This document shows, in pieces, positions 52,275 to 60,743 of a DNA stretch of 64,000 nucleotides. Positions within the stretch are counted from its first letter, which is position 1. Every line of letters starts with the position of its first letter. The translations under genes and the position numbers were made by a program. The notes beneath the pieces were generated by a model. That model searched no databases, was not told where the DNA came from, and saw nothing but the letters and a program-made list of their open reading frames with translations. The DNA is taken from assembly GCA_963677185.1 (NCBI GenBank), contig OY781889.1, forward strand, positions 2,232,001 to 2,296,000, in the 5' to 3' direction. The DNA comes from G963677185 sp963677185 (GTDB lineage: Bacteria; Bacillota; Syntrophomonadia; Syntrophomonadales; Syntrophomonadaceae).

Positions 52275-52724
52275 ATGGACATGAAAGGCGCCTTAAAGCT
52301 GGTCAGAAGGATACGGCATGATTACGGAAACCACCTGCAGGTTATCAGTGGATATATCGACATGGATATGCCGGAAAAAGTCAAAGAATATATTCGGGTA
52401 ATTGTCGAACAAATGGAAGCTGAAAGGTCTGTATTCAGCCTGGTCGATGCAGAGACCGCAATGCACTTCTACTGGCAGGTGCTTAAAGCCATAGACACAG
52501 GGATTGTTTTGCGATATGATGACCTCGACCTCGAGAACAGCCAGTTGTTTATTGAAAATGATGAGCCTTTCCAGAGCCTGATTGAAGTATGCCGCGATAT
52601 TGCCGACAAAGAAGAAGAGCCGGTAGTATTCTTATCGATTTTTGAGGACGCAGACGGCTATGATCTTCTATTCGGCTGCGAACGCTGGGGTGAAGAGGAT
52701 AAAAAAGTAAGGTTAAACCGGTAG
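52275..52724 (+). CDS. Spo0B-like sporulation phosphotransferase / histidine-kinase dimerisation protein
   Basis: A 149-residue protein (ATG 52275 with GGAGAG 8 bases upstream). The N-terminal helix pair has the Spo0B phospho-acceptor box RRIRHDYGNHLQVISGY with His16 as the likely phosphorylated residue. In B. subtilis, Spo0B passes phosphate from Spo0F to Spo0A and lies between rpmA and obg, exactly this place. The C-terminal half is not clearly ATPase-like. A sporulation phosphorelay role is inferred from the family and gene position. Confidence 0.78.
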   Translation: MDMKGALKLVRRIRHDYGNHLQVISGYIDMDMPEKVKEYIRVIVEQMEAERSVFSLVDAETAMHFYWQVLKAIDTGIVLRYDDLDLENSQLFIENDEPFQSLIEVCRDIADKEEEPVVFLSIFEDADGYDLLFGCERWGEEDKKVRLNR

Positions 52725-52731
52725 TTATTAA

Positions 52732-53991
52732 ATGTTTGTAGATCATGCCAAAATATATGTAAAGGGTGGAGACGGCGGCAACGGCGTAGTAGCTTTCCGC
52801 CGCGAAAAATACGTTCCCATGGGAGGGCCTTCCGGCGGAGACGGAGGCCGGGGCGGAAACGTCATATTTATTGCTGCTGAGGGGCTCAGAACCCTCATTG
52901 ATTTCCGTTATAAAAAGCATTTTAAGGCCGGCCGGGGTGTTCACGGACAGGGCAAGAACATGCATGGGGCATGGGGAGAGGATCTTCAGGTCAAGGTGCC
53001 CATCGGAACAATAATTATTGACGATGATGATGGAACCGTCATTGCTGACCTGGCCCATCATGGGCAGAGCGCTGTTATTGCCAAAGGCGGAAGAGGCGGG
53101 CGAGGAAATGCCCGCTTTGCGTCTTCAGCCCGCAAAGCACCTTCCATAGCTGAAAACGGTGAACCAGGAGAAGAGCACTGGGTCAGACTGGAATTAAAGC
53201 TTCTGGCCGATGTTGGCCTGGTGGGATTCCCCAATGCGGGCAAATCTACCCTCATATCGAGGCTTTCCGCCGCCAGACCCAAGATAGCCGACTATCCGTT
53301 TACCACTCTGGAACCCAATCTGGGTGTGGTATTAACCAGGGATAAAGATTCCTTCGTAGTGGCCGATATTCCAGGCTTAATAAAAGGAGCCCACCTGGGA
53401 GCGGGATTGGGGCATGATTTCTTGCGCCATATCGAACGCACCCGGCTGTTGTTATTTGTTCTGGATGCTGCGGAAACTGAAGGCCGGGATGTGGAAGACG
53501 ACTACGAGACTCTGTCGTATGAACTGGCTATGTATAATCCACGGCTGGCCCACCGGCCATATCTGATCGCCGCCAATAAGATGGACGTTCCGGAAGCACG
53601 GGAACGTTTCGAAGCTCTGAAAGCCATCCACGGGGATATTGTTTATCCGATATCAGCGGTAGACGGCAGCGGAATCAGCGAACTGGTGCAAGCCCTGTAT
53701 GAACTGCTCATGACGTCTCCGGTTGAGGAGGAAGAAGTGGTTGAGCGCGTGCTACACAAATACAAAGAGGACGAGGGATTTCAGATTGATGTCATTGATG
53801 GGGTGTTTGAGGTGTCAGGCAACCGCATCAAGAAATTGATGGCCATGACCCGTTTTGATCAGGAAGACGCATTAAGAAGGTTCCAGCATATAATGAAGCA
53901 GATGGGTGTGGAACAAGCCCTGAAACAGCAAGGAGCAAAAAACGGGGACACGGTCAGAATAATGGAAATGGAGTTTGATTTCAGCGAGTAA
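52732..53991 (+). CDS. obg: GTPase ObgE/CgtA
   Basis: Ribosome-associated GTPase. The 419-residue product has the glycine-rich Obg fold at the N-terminus (KGGDGGNGVVAFRREKYVP and GGPSGGDGG), G-domain motifs GFPNAGKST (near residue 166), DIPGLIKGAH and NKMD near 283, and the C-terminal OCT domain (about 350-419). It takes part in large-subunit assembly, stress response and sporulation. The start is 7 bases after the Spo0B-like stop and has no clear ribosome site, so it is probably translated by coupling. Confidence 0.96.
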   Translation: MFVDHAKIYVKGGDGGNGVVAFRREKYVPMGGPSGGDGGRGGNVIFIAAEGLRTLIDFRYKKHFKAGRGVHGQGKNMHGAWGEDLQVKVPIGTIIIDDDDGTVIADLAHHGQSAVIAKGGRGGRGNARFASSARKAPSIAENGEPGEEHWVRLELKLLADVGLVGFPNAGKSTLISRLSAARPKIADYPFTTLEPNLGVVLTRDKDSFVVADIPGLIKGAHLGAGLGHDFLRHIERTRLLLFVLDAAETEGRDVEDDYETLSYELAMYNPRLAHRPYLIAANKMDVPEARERFEALKAIHGDIVYPISAVDGSGISELVQALYELLMTSPVEEEEVVERVLHKYKEDEGFQIDVIDGVFEVSGNRIKKLMAMTRFDQEDALRRFQHIMKQMGVEQALKQQGAKNGDTVRIMEMEFDFSE

Positions 53992-54004
53992 GGGGTGTTC
54001 TGGC

Positions 54005-55138
54005 ATGGAAGAACGCAGCAGACTGGCAGAGTGTAAGCGGGTTATCGTCAAAGTCGGTACCAGCACACTTACATATACCAATGGCAATCTTAACCTGATG
54101 AGAATAGAAGGCATAGTTCGGGCTATGTCCGACCTGCATAATCGGGGATTGGATGTTATCCTGGTTAGTTCAGGGGCGGTAGGTACCGGAGCCAACCGCA
54201 TGGGATTGAAGAAGATCCCGAAGACCCTGCCGGAAAAGCAAGCCCTGGCCGCAATCGGGCAGGGCGCTTTGCTGCATATATATGAAAAGATGTTTGCCGA
54301 ATATAATAAGACTGTAGCCCAGGTACTCCTGACCCGCGACGATCTCAACGATCGGGAGCGCTATCTCAATGCTGCCAATACCCTGGTTACGATATTGAAG
54401 ATGGGCGTTATTCCCATTATTAATGAAAACGATACCGTAGTGTATGACGAAATAAAGTTCGGAGACAATGACACCCTGTCTGCACTGGTAGCTGGTCTGG
54501 TGGACGGGGATCTGATGGTGATACTGTCCGATGTGGACGGATTATATGATAAAGACCCGCGCAAGAACCCTGATGCCATGCTGCAGGGGGAGATCCGTGA
54601 AATCAACGAAGCTATGCTGGCCAGTTCCATTAGCAAGGGAGCAACTTTCGCCAGTGGCGGCATGTTTACCAAGTTGAAAGCCGCCGAAATATGTATGTCT
54701 TCGGGTATTCCCATGATTGTTGCCAATAGCGGCGAACATCATGTGGTAAGGCGCATTCTGGAAGGGGAATCTATCGGCACCTTGTTTATACCAGCCGAAG
54801 AAAAAATGCAGGCCCGCAAAAAATGGATTGCCTTTGGCAGCATGCCCCAGGGACAGCTTATTATTGACCAGGGTGCCGAACAGGCGCTGGAAAACCGGGG
54901 CAAAAGCCTGCTGCCATCTGGTATCAGGAGTCTGGAGGGGGAATTCGGACGCGGTGACATTGTTGCCGTGGTCAGCCCGGATGGGCGGGAAATCGCCCGG
55001 GGAATCACGAACTACAATTCCACCGAGGTGGAACTGATAATGGGCCGAAAAAGCAGTGAGATTGAACGCTTGCTGGGCTGCAAGGACTATGACGAGGTGA
55101 TACACCGCGACAACCTGTGGGTCAAAACACCGAAATAG
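54005..55138 (+). CDS. proB: Glutamate 5-kinase with PUA domain
   Basis: First step of proline synthesis: ATP phosphorylation of glutamate. About 377 residues. N-terminal kinase domain with VIVKVGTSTL, VSSGAVGTGANRMG (near residue 50) and NENDTVVYDEIKFGDNDTLSA; then a C-terminal PUA domain (about 275-360), as in the long ProB class. I start at ATG 54005, after AAGGGG and 14 bases past obg; an upstream frame to 53975 overlaps obg. It is directly followed by proA. Feedback by proline is expected for the family. Confidence 0.96.
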   Translation: MEERSRLAECKRVIVKVGTSTLTYTNGNLNLMRIEGIVRAMSDLHNRGLDVILVSSGAVGTGANRMGLKKIPKTLPEKQALAAIGQGALLHIYEKMFAEYNKTVAQVLLTRDDLNDRERYLNAANTLVTILKMGVIPIINENDTVVYDEIKFGDNDTLSALVAGLVDGDLMVILSDVDGLYDKDPRKNPDAMLQGEIREINEAMLASSISKGATFASGGMFTKLKAAEICMSSGIPMIVANSGEHHVVRRILEGESIGTLFIPAEEKMQARKKWIAFGSMPQGQLIIDQGAEQALENRGKSLLPSGIRSLEGEFGRGDIVAVVSPDGREIARGITNYNSTEVELIMGRKSSEIERLLGCKDYDEVIHRDNLWVKTPK

Positions 55139-55180
55139 CTTGCGAACAGCAATTAAATAACCATTCAGAGGAGGTTAATT

Positions 55181-56443
55181 ATGGATGCCTTGATGATAAA
55201 GACCATGAACGAGATGGGGGAAAAAGCGCGCATAGCCAGCCGCATCCTGGCCACGCTTTCGACCACGTTAAAGGACCAGGCTTTGATGGCTATGGCTGCG
55301 GCACTGGAGAGCAATAGCAGCCGCATAGTTGCGGCCAACCGGATAGACCTTGAAGAGGGCGAAAAAATGGGGCTCACTAAAGCATTGCTGGAACGCCTGA
55401 CCCTGGATGAAGCAAGGGTAGGCGCAATGGCGGATGGATTGCGAGAGATCGCGGCTTTGCCAGACCCGGTGGGTGAAATGATAGAGATGCTGCGCCGTCC
55501 CAACGGGCTTGAAATTGGCAGGGTAAGGGTGCCGATTGGGGTAATCGGAATAATCTACGAATCACGACCCAACGTTACTTCCGATGCGGCTGGTCTATGT
55601 CTGAAATCAGGCAATGCGATCATTTTAAGGGGCGGAGAGGAAGCCATTAATTCTAACCGGATAATCACCGAGGTTATATCCAACGCAGCTGAAGCCGGCG
55701 GAATACCTGCCGGCTCGATACAGATGGTGGACAGTGTTGATAAGGAAGCCGCCGTTTACCTGATGAAAATGTACAACTACCTGGATGTGCTGATCCCCAG
55801 GGGTGGAATCGGATTGAAAAAAGCGGTCATGGATAATGCTTCCGTGCCCTATATCATGACCGGTATGGGCAACTGTCATGTTTATGTTGATGAAGCCGCT
55901 GACCAGGAAAAGGCTCTGCCCATAGTGATAAATGCCAAGGTTCAAAGGCCTTCGGTGTGTAATGCGGCAGAAACCTTGCTGGTGGCGGAGTCGATCGCCC
56001 CAGGTTTCATTCCGACTGTTCTGACTGCATTGCAGGAACAGGGGGTTGAACTGCGCGTATGTGAAAAAACCCGGCAAATATATGGGAATAACGTTGTTGC
56101 GGCCACCGAACAGGACTGGGCTGAAGAATACCTGGATCTCATCATGGCAGTTAAGATTGTGAGCGGTGTGGATGAAGCCATTGAACATATCAACCGCTAT
56201 GGAACCGGTCATAGTGAAGCAATTGTAACCGAGAGCTACACAAATGCCAGGAAATTCATCCATGCCGTAGATGCAGCGGCCGTCTACGCCAATGCCTCGA
56301 CCCGTTTCACGGATGGCGGAGTATTCGGACTGGGAGCGGAAATGGGGATTTCGACCCAAAAGCTTCATGCCCGAGGGCCGATGGGAATCAGAGAGCTGAC
56401 GACTTGTAAATTCGTGATATACGGAGACGGACAGGTGCGATAA
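55181..56443 (+). CDS. proA: Gamma-glutamyl phosphate reductase
   Basis: Second step of proline synthesis: NADPH reduction of gamma-glutamyl phosphate to glutamate semialdehyde. The 420-residue product is of aldehyde-dehydrogenase fold, with PIGVIGIIYESRPNV, the catalytic cysteine in QRPSVCNAAET (near residue 258) and the ending STRFTDGGVFGLGAEMGIS. Start follows GAGGAGG. It is 42 bases after proB and ends at a strong terminator. Confidence 0.97.
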   Translation: MDALMIKTMNEMGEKARIASRILATLSTTLKDQALMAMAAALESNSSRIVAANRIDLEEGEKMGLTKALLERLTLDEARVGAMADGLREIAALPDPVGEMIEMLRRPNGLEIGRVRVPIGVIGIIYESRPNVTSDAAGLCLKSGNAIILRGGEEAINSNRIITEVISNAAEAGGIPAGSIQMVDSVDKEAAVYLMKMYNYLDVLIPRGGIGLKKAVMDNASVPYIMTGMGNCHVYVDEAADQEKALPIVINAKVQRPSVCNAAETLLVAESIAPGFIPTVLTALQEQGVELRVCEKTRQIYGNNVVAATEQDWAEEYLDLIMAVKIVSGVDEAIEHINRYGTGHSEAIVTESYTNARKFIHAVDAAAVYANASTRFTDGGVFGLGAEMGISTQKLHARGPMGIRELTTCKFVIYGDGQVR

Positions 56444-56453
56444 AAGCAGTAAC

Positions 56454-56492
56454 AAAAGCAGGGGCGAAGGTTATTCTGCCCCTGCTTTTTTA
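56454..56492. terminator. Bidirectional terminator after proA
   Basis: AAAAGCAGGGGC and GCCCCTGCTTTT form a 12-bp stem, with T-runs on the plus side and A-runs that become U-runs on the minus side. It separates the convergent proA and cysteine synthase genes. Confidence 0.93.
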
Positions 56493-56501
56493 TATCCGAT
56501 T

Positions 56502-57536
56502 TTATTCAATAATCTCAAAGTTGAACTGTGCCAGGTGTGCCTTGTCTTTGTCGGACATAACGTATTCGCGGGGGTTGGGCTTGCGGACCGCATCAGGTGT
56601 GCACAGCACCGTGGACAGATAGCGCAGGCCGTTGTCGTTGATGACGGTAACAATTCGTTTCATTTCCGGGTATTTTAAGGCCAGCTTATGGGCTGCGGCC
56701 ACATTCAACCCTGAAGAAATGCCACAGAATATACCTTCTTTACGGGCGAGGTTGCGCGAGGTTTCAATTGCTTCATCAGAATGAGCAAGTATGATCCCGT
56801 CAATCAGCTCCAGTTCAAGAATTTCCGGCACTAATCCATCGGCAATGCCCTGGATTTTGTGCTGGCCGATTTTGCCGAAAGAAAGGATGGGGGATTCGCT
56901 GGGCTCTGATATATATATTTTTATATCCGGGTTTAGCTGTTTGAAGGCTTTGGCCGTACCTGTCACCGTGCCCCCCGTGCCCTGGCACATTACGAAAGCA
57001 TCTATCTGACCGCCGGTTTGTTCCCAGATTTCCACAGCGGTGTTTATTTCATGAGCGCCAACATTTCCAGGCCGGAAAAATTGTCCGACTTCGAAAACCT
57101 GGTCGCCCATTTGCTTTTTTATTTCCGAGACCCTGTCAAGCACCAGGTCAACGTCGGTTTCGCCGCCGGGTGTCAATACCAGCTCCGCGCCATAAGCCAG
57201 GATGGTTTTCTTGCGTTCTTCGCTCATGCCTTCAGGCATTACAATTATTACCTTATATCCCAGCGCAGCGCCCGCCATGCAGGTTGCTATGCCAGTATTG
57301 CCAGTGGTTCCTTCCAGAAGAGTGGCGCCTGGCTTAAGCTGTCCGTCCGCCTGGGCTCTTCGGACAATTTCTAAAACCGTACGGTCTTTCAGGCTGCCGC
57401 TGGGATTCATATATTCCGCCTTAACGCAAATATCCGGGCGAACATCCTCATAAAGTCGGCTGATGCGCACCATGGGCGTAAGCCCGATGGCATCCATAAT
57501 GCTGTTTTGAATATTGCGGTTACGATCCCAATCCAT
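56502..57536 (-). CDS. Cysteine synthase family PLP enzyme
   Basis: A 344-residue beta-synthase: O-acetylserine (or related) plus sulfide gives cysteine. The PLP lysine lies in NPSGSLKDRTVLE (near residue 50), the phosphate loop is EGTTGNTGIA and a GTGGTVTG motif follows. Ser instead of Gly before the SLKDR segment (most CysK have NPGGSVKDR) and the longer C-terminal tail (KPNPREYVMSDKDK) place it among CBS/CysM-like relatives, so cystathionine synthesis is an alternative. Start follows AGGAGGACTAATT. It is 21 bases downstream of the next gene, in a two-gene unit. Confidence 0.85.
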   Translation of the reverse strand: MDWDRNRNIQNSIMDAIGLTPMVRISRLYEDVRPDICVKAEYMNPSGSLKDRTVLEIVRRAQADGQLKPGATLLEGTTGNTGIATCMAGAALGYKVIIVMPEGMSEERKKTILAYGAELVLTPGGETDVDLVLDRVSEIKKQMGDQVFEVGQFFRPGNVGAHEINTAVEIWEQTGGQIDAFVMCQGTGGTVTGTAKAFKQLNPDIKIYISEPSESPILSFGKIGQHKIQGIADGLVPEILELELIDGIILAHSDEAIETSRNLARKEGIFCGISSGLNVAAAHKLALKYPEMKRIVTVINDNGLRYLSTVLCTPDAVRKPNPREYVMSDKDKAHLAQFNFEIIE

Positions 57537-57557
57537 AATTAGTCCTCCTAATAATAT

Positions 57558-58184
57558 TTATAGAATCCATTCCGAGTCTGGATTAATGGTAACCTGAAGC
57601 TCAACGCTTTCATCTTCAGCTCTTCCGCTCAGCAGAACCGGGGGATGAGCCCATAGTTCATCCAGCAAATGGCTGGCCAGGATCATTATTTGTTCCTGCT
57701 GGCTGGGATTGCGCAGGCTGAGCCCGCGGGCGGCTATTATTTGCGCCCATTCATTGTTGGTTTTAATTTCGAAATTGGCTAAATCCTCAAAGAAATCAGC
57801 CCATTTCTGCAGTCCGGGTTCATTTTGCCAGGGAACACCGCAGCAGATGAAATGCCGGCAGATTGACTCGCGCATTACTTGCGGCAGGCGGCATCCGCTG
57901 GATTTATCCAGCAGCTGGCATATGAACCCGCTTTCATCCGGGATCTTATTTATCGTAACCGATTGATCCAGCACCGTCAGATTCGGCATGGAAAAAATGA
58001 GTTCGATCAGGTCCGGACGTACCTGGTAAAGAAAAGCCAGGTCCAGCAGGTAGAAAACCGGGGAATACTGGCCGCAGCATCCCTTCATATCCTTGCGGGG
58101 ACAACGGGAGCACAGGTCCAGGTCTATGTAGCTGCGTAATCCGCGCTTTCTGAATATCAGTGTAACAGTGGTTTCCTTATTCAT
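57558..58184 (-). CDS. Cysteine-rich hypothetical protein upstream of the cysteine synthase gene
   Basis: A 208-residue protein of no recognised family. It has cysteine clusters: CSRCP...CC near residues 25-37, a Cys near 89, one near 97 and ICRHFICCG at about 108-116. This resembles YkgJ-like Zn/Fe-cluster chelate proteins with scattered Cys residues. It has no signal peptide or membrane helix. It is the first gene of a minus-strand pair with cysteine synthase. Ribosome site is weak. Metal binding is inference. Confidence 0.7.
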   Translation of the reverse strand: MNKETTVTLIFRKRGLRSYIDLDLCSRCPRKDMKGCCGQYSPVFYLLDLAFLYQVRPDLIELIFSMPNLTVLDQSVTINKIPDESGFICQLLDKSSGCRLPQVMRESICRHFICCGVPWQNEPGLQKWADFFEDLANFEIKTNNEWAQIIAARGLSLRNPSQQEQIMILASHLLDELWAHPPVLLSGRAEDESVELQVTINPDSEWIL

Positions 58185-58471
58185 ATTATTAAAATCCTAT
58201 GTATCGGCTGTTTGCCTGATTGCTCTATCATAGCCTTCCGGGTGCTGAACCGGCTAAAATATTTTTGCAGTCTGGACAACAAATAGTTACCACGCTAGAA
58301 TAAATGATTTTGCCGCAAACATCAAGATTCATGAATTTGCAATAATCGACTATGATGGTTAATATAATGATGACATGCCCGGACAGCATAGTATAAACAC
58401 CTGCATCCAGCCGCCTGCAATCATGCGGATGCAAGAAGTATAATGGAGCGATTGATGTGGGAGACAATGCG
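58185..58471. other. Divergent intergenic region before nadD
   Basis: Contains two TATAAT boxes (58364-58369 and 58439-58444) and a TGCATCC/GGATGCA hairpin (near 58403-58433) between them. No good -35 hexamer is associated with either, so the promoter is uncertain. No gene is seen. Confidence 0.45.
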
Positions 58472-59137
58472 ATGGAAAAAATAGGCTCTCGCAGAGGCCG
58501 GGAACAAATCGGCATTCTCGGCGGAAGCTTCAATCCCATTCATAATGGGCATTTGCTGGCCGCCGAGGCTTTCATGGAAAAGCTTCGGCTGGATCGGCTG
58601 TTTCTAGTACCGTCAGCCCGGCCGCCCCATAAGGAGTCAGGTATTCTGGCCAATGCAAATCACAGGTACATTATGACCCGCATGGCAGTTTGTTCACAAC
58701 AGCGTTTCGAGGTATCCGGCATGGAGCTCGAACGCCCCGGCCATTCGTTTACCGTGGACACGATCGGGCATTTTCGCAGTCTTTATCCTGACGCGGATTT
58801 GCATTTCATGATGGGCTGGGATGCCTGGCAGCTGATTGGAACCTGGAAAGAACCGGACCGGCTCGCGGCTATGTGCGCATCCATTGTCGTTGTAAACCGC
58901 CCGGGCAGCGGGCTGGAATCTCCTGACCCGCTCCAGACTGATTTTGAAAACCGGCTGGCAGAAAAGCTGCTTTTCATAGAAATTCCCTTAATCGATATAT
59001 CATCTACGGTTATTCGCCGGAGAATAAGGGAGCAACTGCCTATTGCCTATATGGTGCCGTCTGCGGTAGAACGATATATAATTAGTAATGATTTATACAA
59101 GGAACCAGGCGATGAGGGAATACGCGGACATCAATGA
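58472..59137 (+). CDS. nadD: Nicotinate-nucleotide adenylyltransferase
   Basis: Makes deamido-NAD from nicotinate mononucleotide and ATP. The 221-residue product has the nucleotidyltransferase start GILGGSFNPIHNGHLL (near residue 12) and, near the C-terminus, the motif IDISSTVIRRRIREQ. ATG 58472 has GGGAGA 7 bases upstream; a GTG at 58457 is an alternative. It overlaps the following yqeK by 26 bases. Order nadD-yqeK-rsfS is standard in Firmicutes. Confidence 0.95.
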   Translation: MEKIGSRRGREQIGILGGSFNPIHNGHLLAAEAFMEKLRLDRLFLVPSARPPHKESGILANANHRYIMTRMAVCSQQRFEVSGMELERPGHSFTVDTIGHFRSLYPDADLHFMMGWDAWQLIGTWKEPDRLAAMCASIVVVNRPGSGLESPDPLQTDFENRLAEKLLFIEIPLIDISSTVIRRRIREQLPIAYMVPSAVERYIISNDLYKEPGDEGIRGHQ

Positions 59138-59708
59138 AATTGAGGCCTGGCTGGCCGCTCATTTAAAAGCCGAACGCTGCCGGCATTCTCTGGCAGTAGC
59201 GGAGACTGCTGTTATGCTGGGCAGCCGGCTGGGATTGGATAACAGGAAGCTCAGGCTGGCAGGTCTTGTTCATGACCTGGCTAAAGGCTTAAGCGATCAG
59301 CTCCTTCTGGAAATTGCAGAAGAACAGGATTTGCTCACCGATGACGTTGAACGGTTGGTGCCTGACCTGCTTCATGCTCCGGTAGGTGCAGTAATGGCCC
59401 GGCAGCAATTTGGCATCAAGGACGAAGAAATCCTGGCTGGGATCGCAGCTCATACTCTGGGCCGGCCAGGGATGAGCAATTTTGAGAAGATTTTATTTTT
59501 AGCAGACATGATTGAACCGGGACGCAGCTATCCAGGCCGGGAAACCCTGGCCGCTCTGGCTGAAACCGATTTGGATGCCGCCATGTTGTCCGGTTTGGAT
59601 TCCACCATTGAGCACTGCTTAAGGCGCGGCCGGATTCTTCACACCCGAACCGTCGACACCCGCAATTATTTTTTGCGCTTGATAAATGAACGAGCAAAGG
59701 AGGATTAA
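59112..59708 (+). CDS. yqeK: YqeK-type HD-domain diadenosine tetraphosphatase
   Basis: HD-domain phosphohydrolase that splits diadenosine tetraphosphate symmetrically to two ADP. The 198-residue product has ERCRHSLAVAETA near residue 20, AGLVHDLAKGL with the HD pair near 55, AHTLGRPGMSNFEKILFLADMIEPGR with His and Asp ligands near 118-130. Start at 59112 lies inside nadD after AAGGAA; the longer frame from 59088 is rejected. It belongs to the nadD-rsfS group. Confidence 0.92.
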   Translation: MREYADINEIEAWLAAHLKAERCRHSLAVAETAVMLGSRLGLDNRKLRLAGLVHDLAKGLSDQLLLEIAEEQDLLTDDVERLVPDLLHAPVGAVMARQQFGIKDEEILAGIAAHTLGRPGMSNFEKILFLADMIEPGRSYPGRETLAALAETDLDAAMLSGLDSTIEHCLRRGRILHTRTVDTRNYFLRLINERAKED

Positions 59709-59710
59709 TA

Positions 59711-59902
59711 ATGCCCCATATTGATGTGAAAATGCTGGAGGGAAGAAGCCTGGACCAGAAACGGGATTTCGTAGCAGCAGTTACTGCAGCAGCTGTAGAT
59801 ATTTTGAAAATTAGCCCTGAATCGGTTACCATAGCTATCCAGGAATACCCGAGGGAAAACTGGGGGCTTGCCGGGGTGCTATATTCTGACAAGGGGAAAT
59901 AG
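59711..59902 (+). CDS. 4-oxalocrotonate tautomerase-family protein
   Basis: A 63-residue tautomerase. The N-terminal Met is followed by Pro2, the catalytic base after Met removal (MPHIDVKMLEGRSLDQK). The remaining pattern (KRDFVAAVTAAAVDI, ESVTIAIQEYPRENWG) is characteristic. It starts 2 bases after yqeK stops, so it is co-translated, but it is not a usual member of this cluster. Substrate unknown; many such proteins are hexamers with broad tautomerase activity. Confidence 0.88.
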   Translation: MPHIDVKMLEGRSLDQKRDFVAAVTAAAVDILKISPESVTIAIQEYPRENWGLAGVLYSDKGK

Positions 59903-59999
59903 CCCTTCAAGCTGCATGTATCTCATTTGGCGGCAATCATTAGCAACAGGTGTACGGATTGCCAGTAATTAAAATATATCGAATTTAGGAGGAAAACAT

Positions 60000-60341
60000 T
60001 TGCTTAATCCGGAAGAACTGGCCAGGCGCCTTGCTGAACTGGCAGAGGACGAGCAGGCCATCGACACACAGATATTACACATTGCCGAGCTGACTATCAT
60101 TGCAGATTATTTCGTTATTTGCAGTGGCCGCAATGTTGTTCATGTAAGGAGCATCGCGGAAAACATCGACCAGAAGATGAAAGCCGCCGGCATGGCTCCC
60201 ATTCGTCGTGAAGGTCTGGAACAGGGCATCTGGTCCGCATTGGATTTTGGAGCTGTCATTGTTCACGTATTCAGGGAAGCAGAGCGGGAGCATTATAATC
60301 TGGAGGATCTCTGGAGAGATGCTCCAAAGCTGGAAAAATAG
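60000..60341 (+). CDS. rsfS: Ribosomal silencing factor RsfS
   Basis: Binds L14 on the large subunit and blocks joining of the subunits in poor growth. The 113-residue product has the RsfS core DTQILHIAELTIIADYFVICSG and the ending REHYNLEDLWRDAP. The TTG start (60000) is placed by AGGAGG 9 bases upstream. The order nadD-yqeK-rsfS supports the identification. It is about 100 bases after the tautomerase gene. Confidence 0.95.
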   Translation: MLNPEELARRLAELAEDEQAIDTQILHIAELTIIADYFVICSGRNVVHVRSIAENIDQKMKAAGMAPIRREGLEQGIWSALDFGAVIVHVFREAEREHYNLEDLWRDAPKLEK

Positions 60342-60426
60342 AATTATTCACCTGATTCAGTTGTTGACAAAAAATCATAGCATCGCATATAATTCATAAG
60401 GTCAGTTTACTGAACAAGCGTTTTGT

Positions 60427-60502
60427 GGGGCCATGGCGAAGTTGGGATCGCGCTTGAATGGCATTCAAGAGGCCGTGGGTTCGAATCCCACTGGCTCCAC
60501 CA
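60427..60502 (+). tRNA. tRNA-Ala (anticodon GGC)
   Basis: A 76-base tRNA with 7-bp acceptor stem GGGGCCA/TGGCTCC, including the G3-U70 wobble that marks alanine tRNA. D-arm with GGCGAAG, anticodon stem CTTGA/TCAAG with loop ATGGCAT (anticodon GGC, reads GCC and GCU), T-arm GTGGG-TTCGAAT-CCCAC and encoded CCA end. It stands between rsfS and leuS. Confidence 0.97.
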
Positions 60503-60520
60503 TTATCTTGTCAAAATGAA

Positions 60521-60550
60521 GCTCTCGTCCAGATGGAGGAGAGTTTTTTT
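60521..60550 (+). terminator. Terminator after tRNA-Ala
   Basis: CTCTCGTCC and GGAGGAGAG form a 9-position stem with one mismatch around AGAT, followed by seven T residues. Confidence 0.82.
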
Positions 60551-60602
60551 ATGTATTTTACACACTTACCGGGAATTATCAGATATTATATAAGCGGGAA
60601 AA

Positions 60603-60718
60603 CCGGTGCTTTTTGCATAGAAAAATCCCGAATTCCTGATATGCACCGGATAAATGTTGATTGCCGGCCAGTGGGATTTTCATTTCTCATAGAACGGGAT
60701 TCCGGGTAAAGCCGGTGC
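60603..60718 (+). promoter_or_regulatory. leuS leader with competing inverted repeats
   Basis: CCGGTGC occurs at 60603-60609 and again at 60712-60718; its complement GCACCGG lies between them at 60643-60649. The middle segment can pair with either copy but not both. AATCCCG (about 60625-60631) is also complementary to CGGGATT (about 60695-60701). This is a possible attenuation leader. No T-box sequence (AGGGTGGNACCGCG) is present. Confidence 0.4.
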
Positions 60719-60743
60719 TGACACAACTGTAAGGAGGCATGAC

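Noticed and set aside
60550..60743. T-box riboswitch before leuS
   Set aside because: The AGGGTGGNACCGCG core and a specifier loop were looked for and are not present.
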